Positions 48,927-58,400 of a stretch of 64,000 nucleotides of DNA are shown here, piece after piece. The translations under genes were made by a program, and so were the position numbers. Origin of the DNA: Candidatus Butyricimonas faecavium (GTDB lineage: Bacteria; Bacteroidota; Bacteroidia; Bacteroidales; Marinifilaceae); NCBI GenBank assembly GCA_944321125.1, contig CALUKD010000005.1, positions 62,001 through 126,000 of the forward strand, read 5' to 3'. The notes under the pieces are model-generated. The model did not search any database and was not told where the DNA came from. It saw only the letters and a program-made list of their open reading frames with translations. Numbering within the stretch: position 1 is the first letter of the stretch; each line of letters opens with the position of its first letter.

Positions 48927-50369
48927 ATGAGAAAAATTATCTTATTAGGAATATGTTTTTTAGTTTGTAATTGTGTATTTGCACAAGGAGTAAAATTTGA
49001 CACGTTGTCTCTGGAGCAAGCTCTTACACGGGCACAAGCGGAAGGGAAACTTGTTTTTGTTGATGTTACTGCTTCTTGGTGTGGACCTTGTCAATTGATG
49101 CTTGAAGAGGTGTTAAATAAAAAAGAGGTAGGTGAATTCTGTAATGAGCAATTTGTCTGTATACAAATGGATATAGATAAATTGGAAGGTAAAGATTTTA
49201 AGAAGAAGTACGGGGTGAAGTCTATTCCGGCATTTTTTATTTTGCAGAAGGATGGAGTTGTAAGGCATCGTTTGCAGGGATCGAGAAATCCGGAAGATTT
49301 TCTTGCTTGGGCTAAACGCGGTGTAAATGAAACGTCATCATTGTTTTTCTTGAATAGTTTGCTTGGACGGAAACAGGAGATGAACTTGCAAAATATGGTT
49401 GATTATTATTTGGTGTTGAAAGATATAAGAAAATTGCATGAAGCCGATAGTGTTCGGGAAGTTTTATTTGGACAAGTTCCGTTTGAAAAATTGATAGATA
49501 AAGAATGTTGGCCTCTTTTCAACGGAGATGCATATGGAGGTAAATATTTTGAATTCGTGGTAAAACACGGAGACAAGTTTCGACAAAAGCAGGGAAAAGA
49601 CCGTATTGATGATTATTTGGTTCAAGGTTATAAAAGAGAAATTCAGCGCTTGATGTATGAATGTCAAGCCTCTCCGGAAGCTTTTAGTTTGATAGATCAA
49701 ATTAAAACAGTATTGTCTGATTCCGGTCGTAATATAATCTCGGAGGAGGATAAAGTGAAAATTGTATTGACTTGGGCGGAAGAAGTGAAAGCATTTTTAG
49801 AAAATGATATTTCGGGAATGGTAGAAGGGATGCAAGAGCTGGTGGAGCTTAAAGAGTGGCGCGATTGCTTGTGGCATGCGATGAAATATGTTGGATTGAA
49901 CGGAAAAGATGAAGACAAGGAGCGAATGGGGCAATTTACGTCCAAGATGTTGTTCGAATTTTCTAATACTCCTGTTGAGCAATGGGATTTTTATCAAAAA
50001 TTTAGGTTTCTAGGTTTCCCGATAAGTTGTAACGAACAATTTTGGATAAATGCTTTAGAGCAAATGGAAGAGAAAAATAAGCCGTTACTGTTAGAATGTG
50101 TAAAGGGTAATGACGCTTATTTTATTACTCGAAATTGGGCGTGGGATTTACCCGAGCGGGTGAATTATCTGGATTCTTTGTGTGTTAGCGTGAGGATAGA
50201 CATGGATGATCCCGATGTTGCTTTTTTGAAAGAGAGATTTGAAATAACGAATTACCCTGCTTATTTCTTGTTGGACAAAGAGGGTAAGGTCAGATATTCT
50301 TGGGAGGGTATGATTGAAGAAGATCAAGCCTTTAGAGACTCTTTACGGAAAGGATTGAAGGGGATTTGA
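48927..50369 (+). CDS. Two-domain thioredoxin-fold protein of the second SusCD operon
   Basis: 480 residues from the ATG at 48927, where a clean signal peptide begins (MRKIILLGICFLVCNCVFAQ); the frame extends 90 bases upstream without a signal-like start. An N-terminal thioredoxin domain (about 25-130) carries SWCGPC (Cys52, Cys55) and cis-Pro SIPAFFIL. A helical middle follows. Near the C-terminus a second thioredoxin-like end (FEITNYPAYFLLDKEGKVRYSW) lacks a CxxC. It is probably periplasmic, and a DsbD/TlpA-like role in reducing disulphides is likely. It is the last gene before a strong terminator. Confidence 0.82.
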   Translation: MRKIILLGICFLVCNCVFAQGVKFDTLSLEQALTRAQAEGKLVFVDVTASWCGPCQLMLEEVLNKKEVGEFCNEQFVCIQMDIDKLEGKDFKKKYGVKSIPAFFILQKDGVVRHRLQGSRNPEDFLAWAKRGVNETSSLFFLNSLLGRKQEMNLQNMVDYYLVLKDIRKLHEADSVREVLFGQVPFEKLIDKECWPLFNGDAYGGKYFEFVVKHGDKFRQKQGKDRIDDYLVQGYKREIQRLMYECQASPEAFSLIDQIKTVLSDSGRNIISEEDKVKIVLTWAEEVKAFLENDISGMVEGMQELVELKEWRDCLWHAMKYVGLNGKDEDKERMGQFTSKMLFEFSNTPVEQWDFYQKFRFLGFPISCNEQFWINALEQMEEKNKPLLLECVKGNDAYFITRNWAWDLPERVNYLDSLCVSVRIDMDDPDVAFLKERFEITNYPAYFLLDKEGKVRYSWEGMIEEDQAFRDSLRKGLKGI

Positions 50370-50382
50370 CATTTCCTCTATA

Positions 50383-50443
50383 AACAGAAGAAGAACTAGT
50401 AATTCCTATTCATCATAGGAAATATTCTAGCTCTTCTTCTGTT
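50383..50443. terminator. Long bidirectional terminator between convergent genes
   Basis: 17-base outer arms (50383-50399, 50427-50443) have one mismatch, and an inner perfect stem TTCCTA/TAGGAA sits inside. A T/A-rich end occurs on both sides. It separates the second SusCD operon from the nucleoside kinase gene on the other strand. Confidence 0.85.
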
Positions 50444-50448
50444 ATACT

Positions 50449-52116
50449 CTAGTATTTAAACGAACTTCCTCCCAAGAACTCCCTCAAAATAGAGGTAGGA
50501 GGAATTTCTCGAGTGGGTACAGATTGGACGTACGAAAAGAACTTCAATAGGCGTGTAGCCTTGGAATGTTCCGGGTATTTTACTAGAACTTCTTCCAAAA
50601 GCGGAACAGCTTGTTGTTTCAAAGCTCCAAGCTCGTACACGAGTGCAGAGTTGAACATGACGTCAGCTTCTTCTTGATAAGGAGTGATGTGTTTTTGTTC
50701 ACCGGAAAGCACGCTTTCCCATCTTTTCAGCGTGTCAAGGGCTGAATATCCCCGGTATTTATGATCTCGGACCATACGACGGATCAAACGATTGTCTGAT
50801 GGGTTAATAATATTGTGATTATCAATAGAAATAACCGTAAGTGCCGAAATAAATATTTTGAACAGGCTTTCATGAGGTAGGTATTCGGTTAACTTGGGGT
50901 TCAAGCCGTGAATACCTTCCACGATAACTACATTATTACTACTCATTTTTAATTTCTCCCCGTCATAGAAACGTTGGCCTGTTTCGAAAGAAAATTTGGG
51001 AATTTCCACTTCTTCACCTCTCAATAAACTCATGATGTTATTGTTAAAGGTGTTGATGTCCAAGGCATCAATCGTCTCGAAGTCATATTCTCCTTTTTCA
51101 TCCCGGGGAGTATCTTCCCGGTTTACGAAATAATTATCCAAAGATAAGTTGACAGGTTTGATGCCATTCACTAATAGTTGGACGGCCAATCGTTTCCCGA
51201 ACGTAGTTTTTCCCGAAGAAGAGGGACCGGCGATAAGCACGACTTTTACCTTTTTCTGTTTTTTGATCTGATCGGCAATTTGAGAAATCTTTTTCTCGTG
51301 TAGAGCCTCGCTGACTTTAATCATGTCTCCGGCGTGTTTATGCTCGATGGCTTGATTTAAATGCCCGATTTGCATAACTTCAGAAATTTTACCCCAACGT
51401 TTAAACTCGCTGAAAGTGCTGAACAGTTTTTCTTGGGGTACAAACGGGAGTATTTGCGTGGGGTTTGTTCGGTCGGGAAGCATTAACAGCATTCCGTCCT
51501 TGTAATCCATCAGATCGAATACTTTCAAGCATCCGGTGGAAGGGGCTAGTGTTCCGTAAAAATAGTCGCAAGTCCCGTCAATGGAATAAACAGAGGTAAA
51601 CATCTTTCCACGAGTGGAAAGTAATAACTCTTTATCCTTTAGGCCCTGTCGGTTGAAAAGTTTGATGGCTTCTTCCGTGGGAGTTTCCGTGCGCGTGATC
51701 TCATAATCGTGGTCGATGATGCGTTGCATTTCTTTTTTTATCTCGATGATTCTGTCTCCGCTGAGAGTAAACTCTTTGTTTGCCAATCGGCAGAATATCC
51801 CGTTAGAAAGATGGTATTCTACAACAAGTGTTTTTTTCGGGTAGAGGTTACGTATCGCCTTGTAAAGTACGAAAATAAGAGAACGCAGGTACACGCTATA
51901 CCCGTCCAACGTGGTGACGTCAACGAAGTTCACGTATTTTGGGTTGTATATCTCGTAGTGTAGATCTCGTACCTCGTTATTAACTAATGCTCCCAGAATG
52001 TTCTGATGATTCGTTGGGAACACGATTTTTTTGAATTCTTTTAAACTAGATCCCGTGGGAATCTGGTATTCTTGTCCATTGTTTTCACAAAAGACGGTTA
52101 TTTTATTTTTTTCCAT
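50449..52116 (-). CDS. TGS-domain nucleoside (uridine-type) kinase
   Basis: 555 residues. The N-terminus is a TGS-like domain (about 1-70, QEYQIPTGSSLKEFK), then a region like the second additional domain of threonyl-tRNA synthetase. The C-terminal 270 residues are a P-loop kinase of the uridine kinase/phosphoribulokinase type (GPSSSGKTTFGKRLA near residue 295, LSLDNYFVNR, VVIVEGIHGLNP). This fusion is common in Bacteroidota and Firmicutes and annotated as nucleoside kinase. The fused domain's job is unknown. It appears monocistronic. Confidence 0.85.
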   Translation of the reverse strand: MEKNKITVFCENNGQEYQIPTGSSLKEFKKIVFPTNHQNILGALVNNEVRDLHYEIYNPKYVNFVDVTTLDGYSVYLRSLIFVLYKAIRNLYPKKTLVVEYHLSNGIFCRLANKEFTLSGDRIIEIKKEMQRIIDHDYEITRTETPTEEAIKLFNRQGLKDKELLLSTRGKMFTSVYSIDGTCDYFYGTLAPSTGCLKVFDLMDYKDGMLLMLPDRTNPTQILPFVPQEKLFSTFSEFKRWGKISEVMQIGHLNQAIEHKHAGDMIKVSEALHEKKISQIADQIKKQKKVKVVLIAGPSSSGKTTFGKRLAVQLLVNGIKPVNLSLDNYFVNREDTPRDEKGEYDFETIDALDINTFNNNIMSLLRGEEVEIPKFSFETGQRFYDGEKLKMSSNNVVIVEGIHGLNPKLTEYLPHESLFKIFISALTVISIDNHNIINPSDNRLIRRMVRDHKYRGYSALDTLKRWESVLSGEQKHITPYQEEADVMFNSALVYELGALKQQAVPLLEEVLVKYPEHSKATRLLKFFSYVQSVPTREIPPTSILREFLGGSSFKY

Positions 52117-52175
52117 GTTGGGAATTTTTTACATCCAATATAGACTGAGAGGTACAAATAGCGTGCCGAATATTT

Positions 52176-53102
52176 TTACTTGTATGCCTGTTTATTTTCA
52201 GGAATAGCAATATAGTACGTTTTATGTTTTCCAACTTTTAATGAAGTCTGCCGTAACCAAGGATTAAAGCGTTTCAACGTTTTATAGGATATTCCATGTT
52301 TTTGTGCGAAATCCGCTAAATCCTTTATATTTTTGGTTACTTTGACCTGCGTGGTCGGTTCCACGGGATATAAGTGTTCCACGTAAAAATCGTACAAATG
52401 AGGTTCCTCCATGATTTGTTTTAATGCCAGCATACGATACACGTATCTTCCGGTTTCTTCATTCAACAAGAGGTCATAAAAGTTTTTTTCTTTTTGTCTG
52501 TTCATTTGTCTGGTGAGCATATTCATACCTCCATTATAGGAAGCTGCGGCCAAAGTCCAAGAACCGAATTTCTGATAAGCTTTTTTTAGATAGGCACAAG
52601 CTGCACGGGTTGACTTTTCTATGTGGTAGCGTTCGTCCACCTCTTTCGATACTTCCAACCCAAGTTCTTTGGCTGTCGCGCTCATGAACTGCCATATCCC
52701 TGCGGCTCCGGCGTAGGATACAGCTATTGGGTTCAAGCTACTTTCGATAACGGCCAGATATTTGAAATCATTGGGAACCCCTTCTGCTTTTAGAATAGGT
52801 TCGATAATGTGAAAATAACGGGGAGCATTTTTCAATATTTGTATTGTGTGCGAATGTAGGTAGGTGTTTACGATTAACTCCTTTTTGAAGGCTTCCGCTA
52901 CATCAATTCTTTCCAGCGGGACCCGTTCTCCGGCCAAATTAAATGTTGTTGGAAAATCTACATCCGATGATTTCATGAGGAGAAATGGTGGTTCCTCCTT
53001 CTCTTCATGTTCTTGCAGATCATGATAAAGGTAGTATCCGATCGCTGCACTATTTAACAAGACAAGAATTGTCAGAAATGTAAGTAAAATGTTCCTTTTC
53101 AC
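52176..53102 (-). CDS. Membrane-anchored lytic transglycosylase (SLT family)
   Basis: 308 residues from a GTG start. A hydrophobic N-terminal anchor (5-24) is followed by the SLT catalytic domain (about 105-230). The catalytic Glu is in LAVIESSLNP, followed by GAAGIWQFM and AAASYNGG. The C-terminal 60 residues look like a LysM-type domain (LADFAQKHGISYKTLKRFNPWL). It cleaves peptidoglycan during remodelling, as MltD-type enzymes do. A -7-like box TATTTTCG (one mismatch) lies at 53122-53129 on the same strand. Confidence 0.9.
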   Translation of the reverse strand: MKRNILLTFLTILVLLNSAAIGYYLYHDLQEHEEKEEPPFLLMKSSDVDFPTTFNLAGERVPLERIDVAEAFKKELIVNTYLHSHTIQILKNAPRYFHIIEPILKAEGVPNDFKYLAVIESSLNPIAVSYAGAAGIWQFMSATAKELGLEVSKEVDERYHIEKSTRAACAYLKKAYQKFGSWTLAAASYNGGMNMLTRQMNRQKEKNFYDLLLNEETGRYVYRMLALKQIMEEPHLYDFYVEHLYPVEPTTQVKVTKNIKDLADFAQKHGISYKTLKRFNPWLRQTSLKVGKHKTYYIAIPENKQAYK

Positions 53103-53409
53103 AGCCTATGATTTTATTTTTCGAAAATACATCTTTTTCTTGATTTTTATGGTAAAGTCAAGAAAAAAGTGAATATAGAATCGCTAAGAATTGTACATTT
53201 TAGGAGGGCAACGGAAGGTTGTATGTAGAAAGTTTGTGGTATATAGTTGATGATGAATGTATTAAAAGATTTGAAGGGGGAGTACGTGCATATAGATGTA
53301 TAGACCATATGGCACGGCTCTTGTCGTAAGGAAATTTCTTAGAAAATTGTTTATTCAAGAGTGTAGGGTAATTATTTTTTCATATTTTTGAAAAAATAAT
53401 TATTCCGGC
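53103..53409. other. Divergent region before the third sigma gene
   Basis: 307 bases with no gene visible. It contains a hairpin with 10-bp arms (53134-53143, 53158-53167) close to the transglycosylase promoter, a CCATATGG palindrome near 53309, and the inverted repeat and -7 box at 53370-53401. Confidence 0.6.
53370..53401 (+). promoter_or_regulatory. Perfect inverted repeat overlapping a -7 box, third sigma gene
   Basis: Twelve-base arms (53370-53381, 53390-53401) are perfectly complementary with an 8-base spacer. The -7 element TATTTTTG (53383-53390) fills the spacer and touches the right arm, and the sigma start codon is only 8 bases beyond the repeat. It could be an operator or an mRNA hairpin at the 5' end. 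Confidence 0.6.
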
Positions 53410-53976
53410 ATGGGGAATAGCAAACATGATATTACAAACGAAGATTGGATAAAAGGTTTAAAAAGTAACCCAGAGGAAGTTTTTGAACGAATATTCCGAG
53501 AAATGACTCCGGGATTATTTCGGTTTGCCTTGGCTTATACCATGAATGAAGACACGGCAGAGGATATCGTGCAAGATACTTTTACACGTTTGTGGACAAT
53601 GATTCCTTCTTTGCCGGATAAAACTAATTTGTCTGCTTATCTTTACTCTTCAGTTAAAAATTCTTGTTTGAATTATTATAAACATCTTCAAGTAGAAGAT
53701 GCTAACCAATCGAAGCTGACGGAGGCATTGATTTATGCCGGTACTTTAGAATACGAGGACAATTCTGTTTTGTTGGATAAAGTATGGGAGTGCTTGTGGA
53801 AATTACCTGATCAACAAAGAAAAGTGTTGGAGATGAAAATTTTTCAGAACATGAGTTATAAAGAAATTGCGCAGGCACTTGGTGTGTCTGAGGGTTCCGT
53901 CCATACGTACGTGAAGCGGGCTTATAAGTTTATCCGAGAGTCTATGCCGGCTGTGTATTTGTTCATGTTATTTTAA
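53410..53976 (+). CDS. ECF (FecI-type) RNA polymerase sigma-70 factor
   Basis: 188 residues. Region 2 (about 25-95: IFREMTPGLFRFALAY, AEDIVQDTFTRLW) and region 4 (about 125-180: LPDQQRKVLEMKIFQNMSYKEIAQALGVSEGSVHTYV) are complete. It begins the third sigma/FecR/SusCD module; the FecR gene follows 85 bases later. It belongs to the Bacteroidota-specific ECF group linked to SusC transducers. Confidence 0.91.
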   Translation: MGNSKHDITNEDWIKGLKSNPEEVFERIFREMTPGLFRFALAYTMNEDTAEDIVQDTFTRLWTMIPSLPDKTNLSAYLYSSVKNSCLNYYKHLQVEDANQSKLTEALIYAGTLEYEDNSVLLDKVWECLWKLPDQQRKVLEMKIFQNMSYKEIAQALGVSEGSVHTYVKRAYKFIRESMPAVYLFMLF

Positions 53977-54061
53977 AGAATTGTTTTTTTTGAATTTTTT
54001 CTGATTTTCTTGTACCCGGTTTTTCTTTGAGCTTGTCTTATAATAAAGACAATAGATAATC

Positions 54062-55183
54062 ATGGAGATAGACAAGATTAAACGAGTGGTTTTAGGACAG
54101 GCTTCAGAGAAAGAACGGGAGGAAGTGAATGTTTGGGCGCAGGAGGAAGAAGGCCGGAAACGTTTGTTGGCAGACGTGAAGTCATTTTATGAAGGCGATA
54201 TGCCCGGAGAAGAAGAGATTGCCGAGAAGGTGGAGCATATGTGGTCCCGGAGGCGGGTTGTATCAAGAAAACAACGAACAATGACTTACTTGCGTTGGGT
54301 AGGGGTGACAGCGTGTGTAATTGTGGCTATGGGTATAATTTTTTGGTTTGCGGAAAGAACTGAAAATGATAACGTGGTGATAGCGGATAATAAAGAAGTG
54401 CGTTTGATATTACCAGACGGCAGTGCACACGGTCTGTCTACTTCGGGAGAGCGAACGATAAATATTCCCGGTTTTCGGGTAAACCGGGAAGGTACTATAC
54501 AGGAAACTGAAAGAGTTAACCCAGAATTGGAGGTTACAGGTTTGAAGTATAATGAAATTGTTGTTCCCCAAGGAAGCGAATATTCGTTAACCCTTGCGGA
54601 TGGAACGGTGATGAGATTAAACTCGGATACGAGGGTAAGGTTTCCGAATACGTTTGCCGGAAAAGAACGGAGGGTGTTTTTGGACGGGGAGGCTTATTTT
54701 GAAGTGGTTCGAGATGAGTCCCGGCCTTTTTTAGTTGAATTTTCTGAGGGGATTGTACAGGTATTGGGTACTCATTTCAATGTAAAAGCACGTCGAAAAC
54801 AGAATGCTTTCACGACATTGGTTTCCGGTAAAGTAAAAGTTTCTTCCGGAAAAGATTCTGTGGTGCTTCAACCGGGGGAATATTGTGAGATTAACGCAAA
54901 CGATCATCAACTTTCTGTCCATGAGGCTGATTTAATGTCTGTATTGGCATGGAAAAATGGAGAGTTTGTTTTTAAAAATGCTTCTCTTGAATACGTGATG
55001 AACGAGTTGGCTAGTTGGTATGACATGGAGGTTGTTTATGCTTCGGCTGATTTGAAAAATGTGAAGGTACATATTTATATGAATCGAACTCAAACATTGG
55101 AAGAGGCATTGGAGATTATGTCTAAGATGGGAAATATTACTTATCAAGTGCAAGGAAGAAAGGTTATCGTGAAGAAACGATAA
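54062..55183 (+). CDS. FecR-type anti-sigma factor
   Basis: 373 residues. A cytoplasmic domain (1-75), membrane helix (about 78-97), FecR domain (about 165-265: NEIVVPQGSEYSLTLADGT, MRLNSDTRVRFPNTF) and C-terminal DUF4974 domain (ASLEYVMNELASWYDMEVVY) are present. It is the shortest of the three FecR proteins in the cytoplasmic part. It should hold the sigma factor encoded upstream until the third SusC signals. Confidence 0.92.
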   Translation: MEIDKIKRVVLGQASEKEREEVNVWAQEEEGRKRLLADVKSFYEGDMPGEEEIAEKVEHMWSRRRVVSRKQRTMTYLRWVGVTACVIVAMGIIFWFAERTENDNVVIADNKEVRLILPDGSAHGLSTSGERTINIPGFRVNREGTIQETERVNPELEVTGLKYNEIVVPQGSEYSLTLADGTVMRLNSDTRVRFPNTFAGKERRVFLDGEAYFEVVRDESRPFLVEFSEGIVQVLGTHFNVKARRKQNAFTTLVSGKVKVSSGKDSVVLQPGEYCEINANDHQLSVHEADLMSVLAWKNGEFVFKNASLEYVMNELASWYDMEVVYASADLKNVKVHIYMNRTQTLEEALEIMSKMGNITYQVQGRKVIVKKR

Positions 55184-55187
55184 AAGC

Positions 55188-55410
55188 GAGAGGTGTTGGC
55201 CCACCTCTCTACATTAAAATGTTGATATATCAATAAGAACAATTTAATTTCACAAATTTATGAAAAAAGAGATAGAAAAAATCGTTTTAGGTACTTAAAG
55301 TTATATTGTTAGTGGTGTGGCCTGTTTAAAAAGGTGAATGTAAAGGGGTGTTTTCACCCCTATGGAGAATATTGTACGAAAAAATGTAGAATTAATTATC
55401 AGTTTAATTT
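55188..55410 (+). promoter_or_regulatory. Structured 5' leader of the third susC-like gene
   Basis: The 227 bases between FecR and SusC are far longer than in the first module (35). They hold two perfect hairpins: GAGAGGTG/CACCTCTC (55188-55195, 55202-55209) and AGGGGTG/CACCCCT (55344-55350, 55355-55361) with a TTTT loop. Between them a 12-codon frame at 55260 reads MKKEIEKIVLGT. Neither hairpin has a T-run, so processing or attenuation is more likely than plain termination. Confidence 0.5.
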
Positions 55411-58400
55411 ATGAAAGATTATCGACATAAATTTGTTCGGAGAATTTTTCGATTTTGTCCGAAAATAATGAAATGGTGCTTAGGAGTGTTTGTCGGATGT
55501 TTGTTAACGGAACCAGTGCGTGCACAAGACAATGAATTTCCTCGGGTAAATTTGGATATGAAAAATACTTCATTGATTGAAATTATAGAGGAGTTGCGTG
55601 TACAGACACGTTATAATTTTTTATTTAATTCAGATGAACTTCGTTCATTCACGGGGATTACAATTCGTTTACAATCCGTGAATTTAAAACAGGCTCTTGA
55701 TTCTTTACTAATAGGGCGTAAAACGGGGTTGACATATACGTTGGAAGACAAAACGGTGGTTATTCGGAAAGTGGTGGTTAAAAACCAACAAAAGTCGCTC
55801 ACATTGAAGGGGATCGTTGTGGATAAGCAAAAAGAACCTTTACCGGGAGTGACGATAAAAGTGGAGGGGACTTCTTTGGGAACGGCGACTAACATTGATG
55901 GGGAGTTTACTTTAAATTTACCTATGCAAGACGGGATACTAGAGGTTTCTTTTGTCGGGTTCAAAAGTAATCGTGTCCCGTTTTCGGCGGAGAAAAATAC
56001 TTTCGATATAGTAATGGAGGAAGAGATTGAAAATTTAGATGAGGTAGTGGTGACCGGGGTTTTTACAAAGGCCAAGGAAAGTTATACGGGAGCGGCTACC
56101 ACGATTACAGCTACAGATCTGAAACGAGTTGGGAACCGAAACATTTTAAGTTCTATACGGAATTTCGATCCGAGCTTTAATATCGTGGATAATCCGACGA
56201 TGGGATCCGACCCGAATAGTTTGCCGGATATTACGATCCGTGGTAATTCGAGTATGACATCAAACGTGAGAGATTTGCAATCGGAATCTCAAAACACACA
56301 ATCGGCCAATATGCCGCTATTTATCATGGATGGGTTTGAGATCACGTTAGAGCGGATGATGGATTTGGATGATAACCAAGTGGAGACAATTACATTATTG
56401 AAAGATGCCAGTGCCACGGCAATGTATGGAACACGGGGTGCTAATGGTGTTGTAGTTATCACGACGAAGCAACCGGAGGCTGGAAAATTACAATTGACGT
56501 ACAAAGGGGGACTGGCGATTGAAGCTCCGGACCTGACTTCATATAATTTGTTAAACGCCAAAGAAAAGTTGGAATATGAAAAAGCGGCAGGATTATACAC
56601 GTATAATGATGGACCGGGTGCAACTCAACATAGTTTGGAATCTCTTTATAATTCGAGAATGCTTGCTGCCGAGCGTGGGGTGAACACATACTGGTTAAAA
56701 TATCCGGTTCGAACGGGAGTAGGACACAATCACAGTTTGCGTTTGGAAGGAGGACGTGAGGAAATTCGTTATGCCGTTGGTTTATCATACAAAAATGTGG
56801 CTGGAGCGATGAAAGGATCGGATCGTAATACGCTAAACGGTAATGTTTTTCTTTCTTATAAATTGAAAAAGCTGACATTTCAAAATGATTTGCAGGTGTC
56901 GTCAAATAAATCCCAGAATTCACCTTACGGAACATTTTCTCAGTATGCGAAAATCAATTCTTATTGGAAACCTTATGATGACGAGGGGAATCTGTTGATG
57001 ATTCTGGATGAACGGATTTATTCTAATGAAGCGTATGGTTCTTCATATAGCAATACGGTGTATAATCCATTGTATAATGCTTATCTTCCGAGTATTGATA
57101 ATAGTAAATATACGCAGATTACCAATAATTTTGCCGTGGAGTGGACAATTTTACCGGAACTCATTCTGCGTGGAAAATTTAGCGTGACTTCTAAAAATTC
57201 GCGTTCAGATGAATACAAACCGGCGAGTCACACGGATTTCTTGAAATATACGGGAGATGACTACGAACGGCGTGGGTCTTATGAAATGGGGTATGGTGAA
57301 AGTTTCAAGTATGAAGCGGATTTTACACTGAATTATAATAAAACGTTTAAGGGAGTACATCAGTTATATGTGGGATTAGGATATAATTTTGCCGAAGAAA
57401 AGACAGAGAATTATTTATTTTCTGCAGAGGGAATTCCTGATGATTATTCAGATTTCATCGGTCTTGCGGCTTCTTATAAAAAAGATGGTTCTCCTTACGG
57501 TGATGAAGGAATATCTCGGCGAGCCGGAGGCATTGTGAACGTGAATTATACTTACGACCGCCGTTATTTTATTGATGTGTCAGGTAAGCTTGAAGGTTCC
57601 TCCAAGTTTGGGGCTGATAATCGTTATGCTCCTTTCTGGTCTATCGGTGCAGGTTGGAATATCCATCAAGAGCACTTTTTGGGGAATAGCGGATTGTTAA
57701 ATACGGCACGTTTGCGTGTGTCTTACGGAACATCGGGAGCACAGAATTTCTCTCCTTACCAGGCAATGCGTACGTTTAAATATTTTAGTGGCCAAAATTA
57801 TAATGGCAATGCGGGTTCGTACCTTTTGGGTATAGGTAATCCGGAGTTAGGATGGCAGAAGACAGGGCAATTGAATATCGGGATGGAATTAGGAATGTTT
57901 GAAAATCGTCTGAAAGTGAATGTGGATTGGTATAATAAATTGACAGATGATATGTTAGCTGATATTACGTTGCCTTTGGCTGGAGGTTTTGGAAGTTACA
58001 AGGCAAATGTAGGGAAGGTACAAAACCGGGGTATTGAAGTGTCAGTAAATGCTTATTTGATTCGTAATAGTGAACGTAATCTTTTTTGGTCTGTTGGAGG
58101 AACGGTTCTTTACAATAAGAATGAAATTAAAGAAATTTCCAATTCATTGGAGTTCTTAAATGAGGAATTATTGAATAATGATGGTGCTAACCCCAGTTTC
58201 CTTTTTAAAGAAGGGCAATCTATGAATACAATTTTCGCTGTCCGTTCTTTAGGGATTGATCCGGCAAATGGTAAGGAAATTTATCTGAAAGCGGATGGGC
58301 ACACGCAAACTTATAACTGGGATGCAAGAGACAAAGTGGCTTGTGGGGTAACGGATCCGAAAGTGTGGGGAAATTTTAACACGATGCTTCGGTATAAAGG

